The notes under the pieces were generated by a model. The model was not told the DNA's origin, searched no databases, and saw only the letters and a list, made by a program, of their open reading frames with translations. Positions 24,942-34,764 of a DNA stretch of 64,000 nt are shown in pieces. The stretch's first letter is position 1. The number at the start of each line of letters is the position of its first letter. The position numbers were made by a program, and so were the translations under genes. Source of the stretch: Croceicoccus marinus (GTDB lineage Bacteria; Pseudomonadota; Alphaproteobacteria; Sphingomonadales; Sphingomonadaceae); contig NZ_CP019602.1 of NCBI RefSeq assembly GCF_001661675.2, positions 1,203,501 through 1,267,500 of the forward strand, read 5' to 3'.

Positions 24942-27074
24942 ATGACCGTGCCCGGCCTGCCGGGCTGGAGCGCCGTCGCGGGCGTCACCGCGGCGCTCGG
25001 CGCACTCGCCTGCCTGCTTGCGCCGCTGCTGCTGCGCGACCGGGGCCGCAGCGCGGGCCTGCGCGCGGTGATCGTCGGCGCGCTGGGCGCGGCGGGCATC
25101 GTGCTGGTGACCGGCGTCGCGCCCGACATCGACCCGCGCCTCGCCTGGCTGGTCGAGACACCGCGCAACCTGGCCTTCCTCGCGCTGATCGGAGTGCTGC
25201 TCTCGGCAGAGGGGCGCCATGCAAGTTTGACCCTGCTGCGCCCGATGCTGTTCGCGCTGACCTTTGCCGAACTGGCTCACCTGCCGCTGATGGTGCTGAC
25301 CGAATGGTTCCGCTACCCGCAGGCGCTGGCGCTGATCATGGACATGGCCGCGCTGTTCCGCATGATCTTCGCGGTCGGCATGCTGGTGCTGATCCACAAT
25401 CTCTTCGCGGGCACCGAACCCGAACAAAGGTCCCGCCTGGGCCCTGTCACCACCGCGCTGGTGCTGGGCTGGGGGGTAGAGCTCAATCTCTATGCGCTCA
25501 CCTATCTGTCGGGCGCGATGCCGCCGGCGATGCTGGCGGTGCGCGGCCTGGCGTGGTGCGCCGTGGCGGTGCTGCTCTACCGCGACGGGCGCGCGCAGCC
25601 CGAACGGCGCTTTGCGCCGTCGCGGTCGGTGACGTTCCAGTCGCTCTCGCTGCTGGTGATCGCGTTCTACCTGCTGGGCATATTCGCGCTCGACACCGCG
25701 CTGGGCGCGTTCGACATCGACATGGGGGTCGCCAGCCAGTTCTTCGCCATCGTGCTGACCATGCTGATCGCGCTGCTGCTCGCCTCGCGCGGGCTGCGTG
25801 CGATGCTGCGCGATGCGATCAGCCGCAACCTGTTTCGCCACCGCTTCGACTACCGCGCCGAATGGCTGCGCTTTGCCCGCATGATGGGCGAGCAGGGTCG
25901 CGGCGCACCGCCCGTCGGCATTCGCGCGGTGCAGGCGCTGGCCGAGATCGTCGACAGCCCCGCCGGCCTGCTGCTCTCGCCGGACGAGGACGGCCATCTC
26001 GCTCTCGCCGCGCGCTGGCAATGGCCGGATGCCGAGATTCCGGCCAACGCGCTGCCCGCCGACGCCCTGCGCGCCATGGAGGAAGCCGAGGACGTGCTCG
26101 CCCTCGACACGCTGCGGGGCGGCGATGCCGCGCCCATCGCGCATTTCGTCCCGGCATGGCTGCTGGACGATGCGCGCGCCTGGCTACTGGTGCCGCTGCT
26201 GCTCGACGGGCGCATGGCGGGCGCGGTGGTGCTGGCGCGCCCCGCCTTCGCGCGCAAGCTGGACTGGGAGGATCACGACCTGCTGCGCATCGTCGGCCAG
26301 CAGCTGGCGGTGCACCTGTCCGAACAGGCCGCCCAGCGCGCCCTGCTGGACGCCGGCCGGTTCGATGAGTTCAACCGCCGCATGGCCTTCGTCATGCACG
26401 ACATCAAGAATCTGGCCAGCCAGCTGAACCTGACCGTCAGCAATGCCGAACGGCACATGGAAAACCCCGCCTTCCGCGCCGACATGCTGACGACCCTGCG
26501 CAATGCGACGGGCCGGATGGAGGCGCTGCTCGCCCGGCTGTCGCATTATGGCGCCAAAGGGGAAGGGCGGATCGAGCCGATGTGCCCGCACGACCTTGCC
26601 CTGCAGATCTTCGGCGCGCTGCCGCACCGGGGCCGCGTCCGCATCGCCCCATCGGGCCGCGTTCCCGTGCTGGCCGATCGCGAGGGGCTGGAACAGGTGC
26701 TGCGCCATCTGGTGCAGAACGCGATCGACGCCAGCCCGCCGCAGGGCGAAGTCGCCATAACGATCCGACAAGGGCGCAGCGAGGCCGCGATAGAAATCGC
26801 GGACAGCGGCTGCGGCATGTCGGCCCAGTTCATCCGCAGCGAACTCTTCGCCCCCTTCGTCTCCACCAAACCCGACGGCTTCGGCATCGGCGCGTTCGAG
26901 GCGCGCGAGATGGTGCGCGCGATGAAAGGCCGCCTCGACGTCGCTTCGCGCGAGGGGGAGGGGACGCGCTTCACCATCCGGCTTCCCTTGGCGGAACCTG
27001 CTGCCGAACCCGCTGCCGAACCTGCCGCCGACCCCGCCGCGAATCCCGGCCAGCCAGACAGGAAGGTCGCCTGA
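24942..27074 (+). CDS. prsK: PEP-CTERM/XrtA system sensor histidine kinase PrsK
   Basis: 710 residues. The N-terminal ~290 residues hold about eight membrane helices, then a GAF-like region, then a kinase core: phospho-acceptor H-box FVMHDIKNLASQLNL (an atypical HDIKN box, as in PrsK), N-box LVQNAIDASPP, G1 IADSGCGMS, G2 GFGIGAFEAREMV and GEGTRFTIRLP. The tail is an (A-E-P-A) repeat. It is translationally coupled to prsR. In other bacteria this pair is linked to exopolysaccharide and exosortase loci, but no exosortase gene is visible in this window. Confidence 0.9.
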   Translation: MTVPGLPGWSAVAGVTAALGALACLLAPLLLRDRGRSAGLRAVIVGALGAAGIVLVTGVAPDIDPRLAWLVETPRNLAFLALIGVLLSAEGRHASLTLLRPMLFALTFAELAHLPLMVLTEWFRYPQALALIMDMAALFRMIFAVGMLVLIHNLFAGTEPEQRSRLGPVTTALVLGWGVELNLYALTYLSGAMPPAMLAVRGLAWCAVAVLLYRDGRAQPERRFAPSRSVTFQSLSLLVIAFYLLGIFALDTALGAFDIDMGVASQFFAIVLTMLIALLLASRGLRAMLRDAISRNLFRHRFDYRAEWLRFARMMGEQGRGAPPVGIRAVQALAEIVDSPAGLLLSPDEDGHLALAARWQWPDAEIPANALPADALRAMEEAEDVLALDTLRGGDAAPIAHFVPAWLLDDARAWLLVPLLLDGRMAGAVVLARPAFARKLDWEDHDLLRIVGQQLAVHLSEQAAQRALLDAGRFDEFNRRMAFVMHDIKNLASQLNLTVSNAERHMENPAFRADMLTTLRNATGRMEALLARLSHYGAKGEGRIEPMCPHDLALQIFGALPHRGRVRIAPSGRVPVLADREGLEQVLRHLVQNAIDASPPQGEVAITIRQGRSEAAIEIADSGCGMSAQFIRSELFAPFVSTKPDGFGIGAFEAREMVRAMKGRLDVASREGEGTRFTIRLPLAEPAAEPAAEPAADPAANPGQPDRKVA

Positions 27075-28453
27075 TGTCCGCCAGATCCGGCGAAGCCGAC
27101 AAGCCCCGCCTGCTGGTGGTCGAGGATGATCCCGGCCTCGCCACCCAGCTCAAATGGGCGTGGGACGAATTCGACGTGACCTGCGTCGGGGACCGCGAGA
27201 CCGCCATCGCCGCGCTGCGCCAGCACGAACCCGATGTCGTCACGCTCGACCTGGGCCTGCCGCCCGATCCCGACGGCACCAGGGAGGGGTTCGCCGTGCT
27301 CGACGCGATCATGGAGCTGAAGCCCGATACCAAGGTAATCGTCGCCAGCGGTCACGGCGCCGCCGAAAGCGCATTGCGCGCCATCGAACGCGGGGCCTAC
27401 GATTTCTATCGCAAGCCCGTCAGGATAGAGGAGCTGGCGCTGATCGTGCGCCGCGCGCTCCATCTCGCCGCGCTTGAGGGGGAGAACCGGCGCCTTGCCG
27501 CCCGGGTGGGCGAGGATGCGACCCTGCTGGGCAGCATCGTCACCGGCGCGCCCGAAATGATCCGCACCGCCCGCACGGTCGAGCGCATCGCATCCGCCGA
27601 TGTCTCGGTCCTGCTGATGGGCGCCAGCGGCACCGGCAAGGAATTGCTGGCGCGCGGCCTCCACGCCGCCAGCGCCCGCGCAAGGGCGGGCCTTGTCGCG
27701 ATCAATTGCGCCGCCATTCCCGAACATCTGCTGGAACAGGAGCTTTTCGGCTATGAGGCGGGCGCGTTCGAGGGCGCGCATTCCGCCCGCGAAGGCCGGA
27801 TCGAGATGGCGGCGGGGGGCACCTTGTTCCTCGACGAGATGGGCGAGCTGCCTTCCGCCATCCAGGCCCGCCTGCTGCGCTTCATCGAAACCCGCGCGGT
27901 CGAACGCATCGGCGCTGCCACCGCGATCCCCGTCGACGCGCGCCTCGTCTGCGCGACCCACCGCGACCTTCCGGCGATGGTCGCCGAGGGTGCGTTTCGC
28001 GAAGACCTCTATTTCCGTCTCGCCGAAGTCGTCGTCGCCATCCCCTCGCTGGCCGAGCGCGCGGGCGATGCACCGCTGCTCGCCCGCCACTTCCTCGCGC
28101 GCTTCGCGGCAGAGATGAACCCGCAGATCAAGGGTTTCGCGCCCGACGCGCTGGCGGCGATCGACGCCTGGCACTGGCCCGGCAATGTCCGCGAACTGGA
28201 AAACCGCGTGAAGCGCGCGGTGATCATGGCCGACGGCAGGCTGGTCGGCGCCCAGGACCTGGACCTTGCCGAATCGGGGGACGAGCTGGCGCTGGCGCTC
28301 AACCTCAAGGCCGGGCGCGAACAGGCGGACCGCAAGTTGATTCGCCAGGCGCTGTCACGCAGCGAGGGCAATATTTCGTCGACCGCGCGTATGCTTGGTA
28401 TCAGCCGTCCGACACTTTATGACCTGATGAAGCAATACGACCTTTCCACTTGA
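27074..28453 (+). CDS. prsR: PEP-CTERM-box response regulator PrsR (sigma54 activator type)
   Basis: 459 residues. The receiver domain has VVEDDPGL and phospho-acceptor Asp in VTLDLGLP. The AAA+ domain has Walker A GASGTGKE and Walker [15 protein letters not shown] Fis-type helix-turn-helix ([21 protein letters not shown]) is at the end. The sigma54-contact loop reads GAFEGA instead of GAFTGA. The start overlaps the prsK stop by one base (TGATG). It would activate sigma54 promoters of envelope or polysaccharide genes. Confidence 0.92.
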   Translation: MSARSGEADKPRLLVVEDDPGLATQLKWAWDEFDVTCVGDRETAIAALRQHEPDVVTLDLGLPPDPDGTREGFAVLDAIMELKPDTKVIVASGHGAAESALRAIERGAYDFYRKPVRIEELALIVRRALHLAALEGENRRLAARVGEDATLLGSIVTGAPEMIRTARTVERIASADVSVLLMGASGTGKELLARGLHAASARARAGLVAINCAAIPEHLLEQELFGYEAGAFEGAHSAREGRIEMAAGGTLFLDEMGELPSAIQARLLRFIETRAVERIGAATAIPVDARLVCATHRDLPAMVAEGAFREDLYFRLAEVVVAIPSLAERAGDAPLLARHFLARFAAEMNPQIKGFAPDALAAIDAWHWPGNVRELENRVKRAVIMADGRLVGAQDLDLAESGDELALALNLKAGREQADRKLIRQALSRSEGNISSTARMLGISRPTLYDLMKQYDLST

Positions 28454-28545
28454 CGTCTGTCGGTCCGGTTCTTCCCCTCGTCGAATGAAATATTGGGGTA
28501 TTGTGGATAAGTATGGTAGTAATCCCTTCATAAGGGAGAGCGAGC

Positions 28546-28731
28546 GTGGACGACATTCTGAAACAGTGCATGCTGAAAGGCTTGCGTTACTATCGCGATG
28601 AAACACGGCAGATGCTGGCAATGGCCAGCCAGTCGGGCGATCCGAATGACGCCGAACGCCTGGAACGCCGGATCCATCGCCTCGACGACCGCATCCGCGA
28701 CTGGGACCTCGAAAGCCGCCAGATGCACTGA
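28546..28731 (+). CDS. Small hypothetical protein
   Basis: 61 charged residues ([19 protein letters not shown]...), probably helical. The GTG start has a good ribosome site (AAGGGAGAG), and a strong terminator lies 55 bases past the stop. I do not recognise the family; it may be conserved near uvrA in sphingomonads. Confidence 0.6.
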   Translation: MDDILKQCMLKGLRYYRDETRQMLAMASQSGDPNDAERLERRIHRLDDRIRDWDLESRQMH

Positions 28732-28785
28732 CCTCAAAAGCCGACCGCCTGCCGCCCCAGTGGCGAAAGGCGTTTGCAAATACAC

Positions 28786-28827
28786 AGGCCCGCGCGCTCG
28801 ACTGACGAGCGCGCGGGCCTTTCCTTT
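28786..28827. terminator. Strong terminator upstream of uvrA
   Basis: A perfect 15-bp stem AGGCCCGCGCGCTCG / CGAGCGCGCGGGCCT with loop ACTGA is followed by TTCCTTT. Confidence 0.85.
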
Positions 28828-28958
28828 GCGGCCGGGCCCTTCCGACAGGGCTTGTCATCGGAACCGATGTTGTAACCGGCGCCCATGGCCCCCAAATGGC
28901 GGACAAGCCATTCCCGCCCGCTTGACGCGGAAGAACAAATTCGGAACATCCCTGCTTC

Positions 28959-31868
28959 ATGAGCCTTACGACCATCTCCGTGCGCGGGGCGCGCGAACAT
29001 AACCTAAAAGGTATCGACATCGATCTGCCGCGCGACGCGCTGATCGTGATCACGGGCCTCTCCGGCTCGGGCAAGTCGAGCCTGGCTTTCGACACCATCT
29101 ATGCCGAGGGTCAGCGCCGCTATGTGGAATCGCTGAGCGCCTATGCGCGCCAGTTCCTTGAGATGATGCACAAGCCCGATGTCGAGCATATCGACGGGCT
29201 GTCGCCCGCCATCTCGATCGAGCAGAAGACCACGTCGCGCAACCCGCGTTCCACCGTGGCGACGGTGACCGAGATCTACGACTACATGCGCCTGCTTTGG
29301 GCGCGCGTCGGCGTGCCGTACTCGCCCGCCACCGGCCTTCCGATCGAGGCGCAGACCGTTTCCAACATGGTCGACCGCGTGATGGCCCTGCCCGAAGGCA
29401 CGCGCGCCTATCTGCTGGCCCCCGTGGTGCGCGGCCGCAAGGGCGAATACCGCAAGGAACTGGCCGAATGGCAGAAGGCGGGCTTCACGCGCGTCCGCAT
29501 CGACGGCGAGATCCACCAGATCGAGGACGCCCCCGCGCTCGACAAGAAGTTCAAGCACGACATCGAAGTCGTGGTCGACCGCCTCGCCGTGCGCCGAAGT
29601 AAAGACGGACAAGGGGGGATCGAGACGCGCCTTGCCGACAGTTTCGAAACCGCGCTGCGCCTTGCCGACGGCCTCGCCTATGTCGACCTCGCCGACGGCG
29701 TCGTGCCGGGACGCGAGGGCGAGGAACAGGCGGGCGGCAATCTGAAAGGCGCGGGCATCCCCGCCAACCGCATCGTCTTTTCCGAACGCTTTTCCTGCCC
29801 CGTCAGCGGCTTCACGATCGAGGATATCGAACCGCGCCTGTTCTCGTTCAACGCGCCGCAGGGCGCTTGCCCGGTGTGCGACGGGCTTGGCGAGAAGCTG
29901 CTGTTCGACCCCCAGCTGGTCGTCCCCAACGAAGGGCTCAGCCTGAAGAAGGGCGCGGTCGTGCCCTGGGCCAAGTCCAACCCGCCGTCGCCCTATTACA
30001 TGCAGGTGCTCGCCAGCCTCGCGAACCATTTCGGCTTCGAACTCGAAACCCCGTGGGAACAGCTGGCCGAGGAACACCGCAGCGCCATCCTGTTCGGCAC
30101 CAAGGGCAAACCCGTGCCGCTGACCTTCAAGGACGGCCGCAAGAGCTATACCGTCAACAAGGCGTTCGAGGGCGTGATCGGCAACCTCAACCGCCGCATG
30201 CTGCAGACCGAAAGCGCCTGGATGCGCGAGGAACTGGGCAAGTTCCAGACCGCCCAGCCTTGCGAGGCCTGCGGCGGCGCCCGCCTCAACGAAAAGGCAC
30301 GCGCGGTGAAGGTCGCGGGCACGGACATCGCGGGCCCCGTCCGCCTCTCGGTCAGCGATGCCAAGCGCTGGTTCCTGGAACTCGAAGACAAGCTCGGCGA
30401 CCAGCAGAAGCAGATCGCCAAGGCCATCCTGAAGGAAATCAACGAACGCCTCGGCTTCCTCGACAATGTCGGGCTCGACTACCTCAACCTCGACCGCACC
30501 AGCGGCACCCTGTCCGGCGGCGAAAGCCAGCGCATCCGCCTCGCCAGCCAGATCGGCAGCGGGCTGTCGGGCGTGCTCTACGTGCTCGACGAACCCTCCA
30601 TCGGCCTGCACCAGCGCGACAACGACCGCCTGCTGGAAACCCTGAAACGCCTCCGCGACCTCGGCAACACCGTCATCGTCGTCGAACATGACGAGGACGC
30701 GATCCGGGCCGCCGACCACGTGGTCGACCTCGGCCCCGGCGCCGGTGTCCACGGGGGAGAGATCGTCGCCCAGGGCACGCTTAAACAGGTGCTGAAGTCC
30801 AAGAACTCGCTCACCGCCGCCTATCTCAACGGCACCCGCGCGATCGAGGTGCCCAAGAAGCGCCGCAAGGGCAACGGCAAGAAGATCACCGTCCACGGCG
30901 CAGTCGCCAACAACCTCAAGGACGTGACGGGCGAGATCCCGCTCGGCACCTTCACCTGCATCACCGGCGTGTCGGGATCGGGCAAGTCGTCCTTCACCAT
31001 CGACACGCTCTATGCCGGGGCGGCGCGGGCGCTGAACGGCGCGCGCGTCATCGCCGGGCCGCACCAGAAGATCACCGGCCTCGACCACTGCGACAAGGTG
31101 ATCGAGATCGACCAGTCCCCCATCGGCCGCACCCCGCGCTCGAACCCGGCAACCTACACCGGCGCCTTCACCAATATCCGCGACTGGTTCGCCGGCCTGC
31201 CGGAATCGCAGGCGCGCGGGTACAAGCCGGGGCGCTTCAGCTTCAACGTCAAGGGCGGCCGGTGCGAGGCGTGCCAGGGCGACGGCCTCATCAAGATCGA
31301 GATGCACTTCCTGCCCGACGTCTATGTGACGTGCGAGGAATGCGGCGGCAAGCGCTACAACCGCGAGACGCTGGAGGTGAAGTTCAAGGGCCGCTCCATC
31401 GCCGACGTGCTCGACATGACGATCGAGGATGCCGAGGAATTCTTCTCCGCCGTGCCCCCGATCCGCGACCGCATGCACATGCTGAACGAGGTGGGGCTGG
31501 GCTATGTGAAGGTTGGCCAGCAGGCGACCACCCTGTCAGGGGGCGAGGCGCAGCGCGTCAAGCTCGCCAAGGAACTCGCGCGCCGCTCCACCGGACAGAC
31601 GCTCTACATCCTCGACGAGCCGACCACCGGCTTCCATTTCGAGGATGTGCGCAAGCTCCTCGAAGTGCTCCACCGCCTTGTCGACCAGGGCAACTCCGTC
31701 GTGGTGATCGAGCATAATCTCGACGTCATCAAGACGGCGGACTGGATCCTGGACCTCGGCCCCGACGGCGGCGTGCGCGGCGGCGAGATCGTCGCGGTGG
31801 GCACGCCCGAGGATGTGGTGAAGGTGGAGCGGAGCTATACGGGGCGGTATTTGGCGGGGATGTTGTAG
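28959..31868 (+). CDS. uvrA: Excinuclease ABC subunit A
   Basis: A 969-residue DNA-damage recognition ATPase of nucleotide excision repair. Two ABC units are present: Walker [13 protein letters not shown] near residue 35 and [11 protein letters not shown] in the second half; signatures [15 protein letters not shown] and [15 protein letters not shown]; zinc-finger cysteines [14 protein letters not shown] and [14 protein letters not shown]. Length is full. It borders the AT-rich island that follows. Confidence 0.98.
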   Translation: MSLTTISVRGAREHNLKGIDIDLPRDALIVITGLSGSGKSSLAFDTIYAEGQRRYVESLSAYARQFLEMMHKPDVEHIDGLSPAISIEQKTTSRNPRSTVATVTEIYDYMRLLWARVGVPYSPATGLPIEAQTVSNMVDRVMALPEGTRAYLLAPVVRGRKGEYRKELAEWQKAGFTRVRIDGEIHQIEDAPALDKKFKHDIEVVVDRLAVRRSKDGQGGIETRLADSFETALRLADGLAYVDLADGVVPGREGEEQAGGNLKGAGIPANRIVFSERFSCPVSGFTIEDIEPRLFSFNAPQGACPVCDGLGEKLLFDPQLVVPNEGLSLKKGAVVPWAKSNPPSPYYMQVLASLANHFGFELETPWEQLAEEHRSAILFGTKGKPVPLTFKDGRKSYTVNKAFEGVIGNLNRRMLQTESAWMREELGKFQTAQPCEACGGARLNEKARAVKVAGTDIAGPVRLSVSDAKRWFLELEDKLGDQQKQIAKAILKEINERLGFLDNVGLDYLNLDRTSGTLSGGESQRIRLASQIGSGLSGVLYVLDEPSIGLHQRDNDRLLETLKRLRDLGNTVIVVEHDEDAIRAADHVVDLGPGAGVHGGEIVAQGTLKQVLKSKNSLTAAYLNGTRAIEVPKKRRKGNGKKITVHGAVANNLKDVTGEIPLGTFTCITGVSGSGKSSFTIDTLYAGAARALNGARVIAGPHQKITGLDHCDKVIEIDQSPIGRTPRSNPATYTGAFTNIRDWFAGLPESQARGYKPGRFSFNVKGGRCEACQGDGLIKIEMHFLPDVYVTCEECGGKRYNRETLEVKFKGRSIADVLDMTIEDAEEFFSAVPPIRDRMHMLNEVGLGYVKVGQQATTLSGGEAQRVKLAKELARRSTGQTLYILDEPTTGFHFEDVRKLLEVLHRLVDQGNSVVVIEHNLDVIKTADWILDLGPDGGVRGGEIVAVGTPEDVVKVERSYTGRYLAGML

Positions 31869-31999
31869 GGGACATCCTCGCGGAAGTATCCCTGCTATGG
31901 GCGAATAAAGTCCAAAAATGGTGGGGAGAAGCGCGAGCTCGGTTTTGTATTTTGGCCGCGTATCATGCTTTGACCTATCATAAATGGAGGTCTGGTGTT

Positions 32000-32500
32000 T
32001 TGTCGATTACGTTCATCAACGTCGAAAAGGGTGAGCCCCCTCCGCCGCCTAGACCTAACACTGTACAGTTGCAGTACAATGACTGGGATGACTGGTTCAC
32101 CTTCGAAACAAAGTTTTGTGTCGTTTATTTCGACGCAGATGGGTCGTATCATCATCTTGGGTGGGTAAAAATTGGATTTGAGGGACAAACTAAAAAATTT
32201 AGACGTACGCCATTGCCAAAGACGTTTGAGACATTGCCCGATGGTTATTTCTCCGTAGGACTTTCCGGTGATTATTATACAGATATCTACAATTTAGGTA
32301 TCTCGAGCGAATACTTCTCTGCCATGAAGGACATGGCGTTTGACTTGGGTATCTATGAGAGATTCAAGGATGAAGATGTCGCCACGACGTCTCTTTTTAG
32401 ATCTCTTGATCAGTCTCGGCTTGAATCTCGATATCATAGGCTTGCTTTGGGTGACGCTGAACTAACACCTTACGATTTCACTTATGCCTTCCCCCCCTAG
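32000..32500 (+). CDS. ptuA: N-terminal part of a split Septu-like AAA ATPase (upstream frame)
   Basis: 166 residues from a TTG start set by GGAGG nine bases upstream. It has no ATPase motif itself; its aromatic, beta-rich stretch (YNDWDDWFTFETKFCVVYF, GWVKIGFEGQT) resembles the N-terminal region that precedes Walker A in AAA ATPases paired with HNH nucleases. The frame ends at TAG just after a seven-C run (32491-32497). One C fewer would fuse it to the next frame as one ~500-residue protein. It may be half of one gene or a separate subunit. Low GC compared with flanking genes suggests transfer. Confidence 0.6.
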   Translation: MSITFINVEKGEPPPPPRPNTVQLQYNDWDDWFTFETKFCVVYFDADGSYHHLGWVKIGFEGQTKKFRRTPLPKTFETLPDGYFSVGLSGDYYTDIYNLGISSEYFSAMKDMAFDLGIYERFKDEDVATTSLFRSLDQSRLESRYHRLALGDAELTPYDFTYAFPP

Positions 32501-33506
32501 AGATGAAAGTCAAGTCGGCAGTGCAACCACGTTGAGCTTTTCTGTTGTGCCAGGGTCCTTGCCTCCAACCAATGTTCATGTCCTGATTGGAAGAAATGGA
32601 GTTGGGAAGACTACCTGCTTGCAAAACATGATCCGGGCGATACTAACTCCTGCGCAGTCGTCAGGCCAGTTCGTTATCGACGCCGATCGTTCAGGAAGAG
32701 AATTCGCGAACCTTGTAGCTGTGACATTCAGCGCTTTCGACTCTTTCGAGATGCAATATGATGATGCTGATTATCATCATGTCGGCCTACGTGGCTGGAA
32801 GGAACGTGACGGAGAGAAAGTTCCTTATCTGAAATCTGGTGCTGAACTCATTGATGATTTTGTTGAAGCTGCACAATCTTGTCTGTCTGGCGGCAAGCGA
32901 GACAGGTGGGAACAAGCCCTAAATACTCTAAGTTCAGATCCACTTTTTGCAGAGTCAGGTGTTCAAGATCTCTGCGATAAGAATATTTACTTCGACGATT
33001 GGAGTGAAGAGGCCGCAGAGATTTTTAAAGGACTTAGCTCGGGCCATGCTATAGTTCTTTTGACGATTACGCGATTGGTGATGGTTGTTGAAGAGCAGTC
33101 TTTCGTACTTTTGGATGAGCCTGAAGGCCATCTTCACCCACCGCTACTGTCGGCATTTATTCGAGCACTATCTCAACTATTGATGAGTCAAAATGGTGTG
33201 GCGCTTATCGCTACACATTCACCATTAGTATTGCAGGAAGTGCCGGCAAGCTGCGTTTGGCTCGTCAATCGTTCCGGTCGAACGGTAGTTGCGACACGTC
33301 CACCATTGGAAACATTTGGTGAAGATGTTGGTCGCTTAACCCACACAGTGTTTGGTTTAGAAGTGACTGACACCGGCTTTCATAAAATTATACGGCAAAA
33401 GATAATTGAGGAGGGTTGGTCTTTTGATCAACTTATAGGGGAATTTGGTTCTCAGATAGGTGCAGAGGGTTTGGCTGTGGCTCGGGCTCTAAGCGTTTTG
33501 AACTGA
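32484..33506 (+). CDS. ptuA: Septu-like AAA/ABC-type ATPase (downstream frame)
   Basis: 340 residues in the +1 frame relative to the previous gene and overlapping it by 17 bases. Walker A is GRNGVGKTT (residues 36-44), the ABC-like signature is LSSGHA, Walker B is FVLLDEPEGHLHP and the switch His is in IATHSPL, as in OLD/PtuA-type ATPases. The ATG at 32484 has no ribosome site, so expression may need coupling or a frameshift. The next gene, an HNH nuclease, overlaps its stop by one base. The pair resembles the Septu anti-phage system; function is inferred. Confidence 0.8.
   Translation: MPSPPRDESQVGSATTLSFSVVPGSLPPTNVHVLIGRNGVGKTTCLQNMIRAILTPAQSSGQFVIDADRSGREFANLVAVTFSAFDSFEMQYDDADYHHVGLRGWKERDGEKVPYLKSGAELIDDFVEAAQSCLSGGKRDRWEQALNTLSSDPLFAESGVQDLCDKNIYFDDWSEEAAEIFKGLSSGHAIVLLTITRLVMVVEEQSFVLLDEPEGHLHPPLLSAFIRALSQLLMSQNGVALIATHSPLVLQEVPASCVWLVNRSGRTVVATRPPLETFGEDVGRLTHTVFGLEVTDTGFHKIIRQKIIEEGWSFDQLIGEFGSQIGAEGLAVARALSVLN
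32491..32497 (+). other. Seven-C tract at the frame junction of the split ATPase
   Basis: TTCCCCCCCTAG: losing one C turns F-P-P-stop into F-P-P-R-D-E-S and joins the two frames. It may be a phase-variable tract, a frameshift site, a recent inactivating mutation or a base-calling error. Confidence 0.7.
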
Positions 33507-34342
33507 TGCGTAATTTGTCGCGACCGCAGATATCCGCTTCGGAAATTTACGATTCCGCCTCGGAGCGTTTTCTAGATCAATCTTTGCGCGCGGCATTTCA
33601 GCAGTCCCGTATGGATTTTTTAGCTGTTGCCAACGATTATGGTATTCGAGGCGACACGAAGACGCTTCATGAGATGCCGGTCGGAAACCCTGTTTCTCAA
33701 ATTGTCGATGCTACGCATTTGCGTAATCTGTATAGCCAAGGCCTTCTTAGAAGACGATCGCGCGCTCGGCTCTATTACGAACAAATTCGACTTTCGTCGC
33801 CATATAATATTTGCCCTTATTGCAATCACAGGACAGTTGGCAGCGTTGATCACTACCTCCCCAAAGAAAGTTACCCGCTTCTGGCGGTGTGTCCCGAAAA
33901 TTTAATTCCAGCATGTTCGGATTGCAATAAAATCAAATCAAATAAGACATTTGGTAGCTACTTAGAAAGTCCGGTTCATCCATACTTCGACTATGTTAAC
34001 GAAGATCCGTGGCTAAGATGTGATTTGCTATCTGTCGGGAGCGACTGGGTCGCAACATTTTGCATCGAAAGTGATTTCATTGAGCCGCCGATCGCTGCTA
34101 AATTACAATCGCACTTTAATGATTTCGGGTTGGGAGAGCTATACGCTGTTGCCGCGTCGACCGAATTATCTAGGCAGTCTAATTTGATAAATCAGTATGC
34201 AAGTGCCGGTGGGCAGTCCGCAGTTCGTGACTATTTGCAAAAACTGGTAATAAGCGAAGAAGCTTTTTGCTTGAATCATTGGCGGGCTGCGCTCGCTAGA
34301 TCATGCGTAAGAACGGCAGATTTTGCCGCTTCCTTCGTATAG
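33506..34342 (+). CDS. ptuB: HNH endonuclease, Septu PtuB-like
   Basis: 278 residues with a central HNH fold. Zinc cysteines C103/C106 (CPYCNHR) and C137/C140 (CSDCNK) flank the catalytic region VDHYLPKESYP (D115, H116) and Asn132 in ENLIPAC. The N- and C-terminal helices are not recognised. The start overlaps the ATPase stop (TGATG), so the nuclease is made with the ATPase. It is AT-rich like its partner. In Septu the nuclease degrades DNA once the ATPase senses phage; that role is inferred here. Confidence 0.82.
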   Translation: MRNLSRPQISASEIYDSASERFLDQSLRAAFQQSRMDFLAVANDYGIRGDTKTLHEMPVGNPVSQIVDATHLRNLYSQGLLRRRSRARLYYEQIRLSSPYNICPYCNHRTVGSVDHYLPKESYPLLAVCPENLIPACSDCNKIKSNKTFGSYLESPVHPYFDYVNEDPWLRCDLLSVGSDWVATFCIESDFIEPPIAAKLQSHFNDFGLGELYAVAASTELSRQSNLINQYASAGGQSAVRDYLQKLVISEEAFCLNHWRAALARSCVRTADFAASFV

Positions 34343-34419
34343 ATTTTTACTGTCCTACACACCCCCACCTGTATAACTAACCCGGTTCCCCTCAACCCTC
34401 GCACAGAGAGGAACCGGCC

Positions 34420-34516
34420 ATGCCCCTTGAAATCCCCGCACCATCGGACCGCGATACCATCGACCATGCCCGCCGCTGGCGCGCGCATGTCGAGGCTGGG
34501 CGGATCGGGACCGGGA
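34420..34516 (+). pseudogene. 5' part of a small gene broken by IS66 copy 1
   Basis: MPLEIPAPSDRDTIDHARRW... begins after CACAGAGAGGAA and runs into the IS66 left end. With one target duplication removed, it joins 37278-37387 in frame to give a 68-residue protein ending in TPRRSRWP. Family unknown; function lost here. Confidence 0.75.
34509..34516. repeat. Target site duplication of IS66 copy 1, left
   Basis: GACCGGGA, repeated exactly at 37270-37277 on the other side of the element. Eight bases is the usual IS66 duplication length. Confidence 0.95.
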
Positions 34517-34545
34517 GTACCCATCCGGTGAAGGCCGCGGCAGTG

Positions 34546-34764
34546 CTATATATCGTGGTCGGCGATGAGTGTTGTGAGGTTTTCGACGCCGTATTCGGTA
34601 AATGCCATCGCGCCGTCCGGACGATCAAGGCTGTACACCCATATCAGCCCGTCTTCCGGGTCCATGCCCGACGCGAGTTCAGCAATAAGATCTTCTTCGA
34701 CGCTTAGATGACGCGCTACGAGTGCGATCGTGCTGACCGAATGGACCTTGTTAACGTGCGCCAT
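34546..34764 (-). CDS. IS66 accessory ORF downstream of tnpC
   Basis: 72 residues (MAHVNKVHSVSTIALVARHL...) inside the element, between tnpC and the left inverted repeat. Its ATG overlaps the tnpC stop (TGATG), so it should be translated with the transposase. It is predicted to be acidic and soluble. I do not recognise a domain; copy 2 of the element lacks it. Confidence 0.6.
   Translation of the reverse strand: MAHVNKVHSVSTIALVARHLSVEEDLIAELASGMDPEDGLIWVYSLDRPDGAMAFTEYGVENLTTLIADHDI

Noticed and set aside
29004..31478. 824-codon open frame antisense to uvrA
   Set aside because: A shadow frame caused by high GC and codon bias in uvrA; its translation has no recognisable domain.
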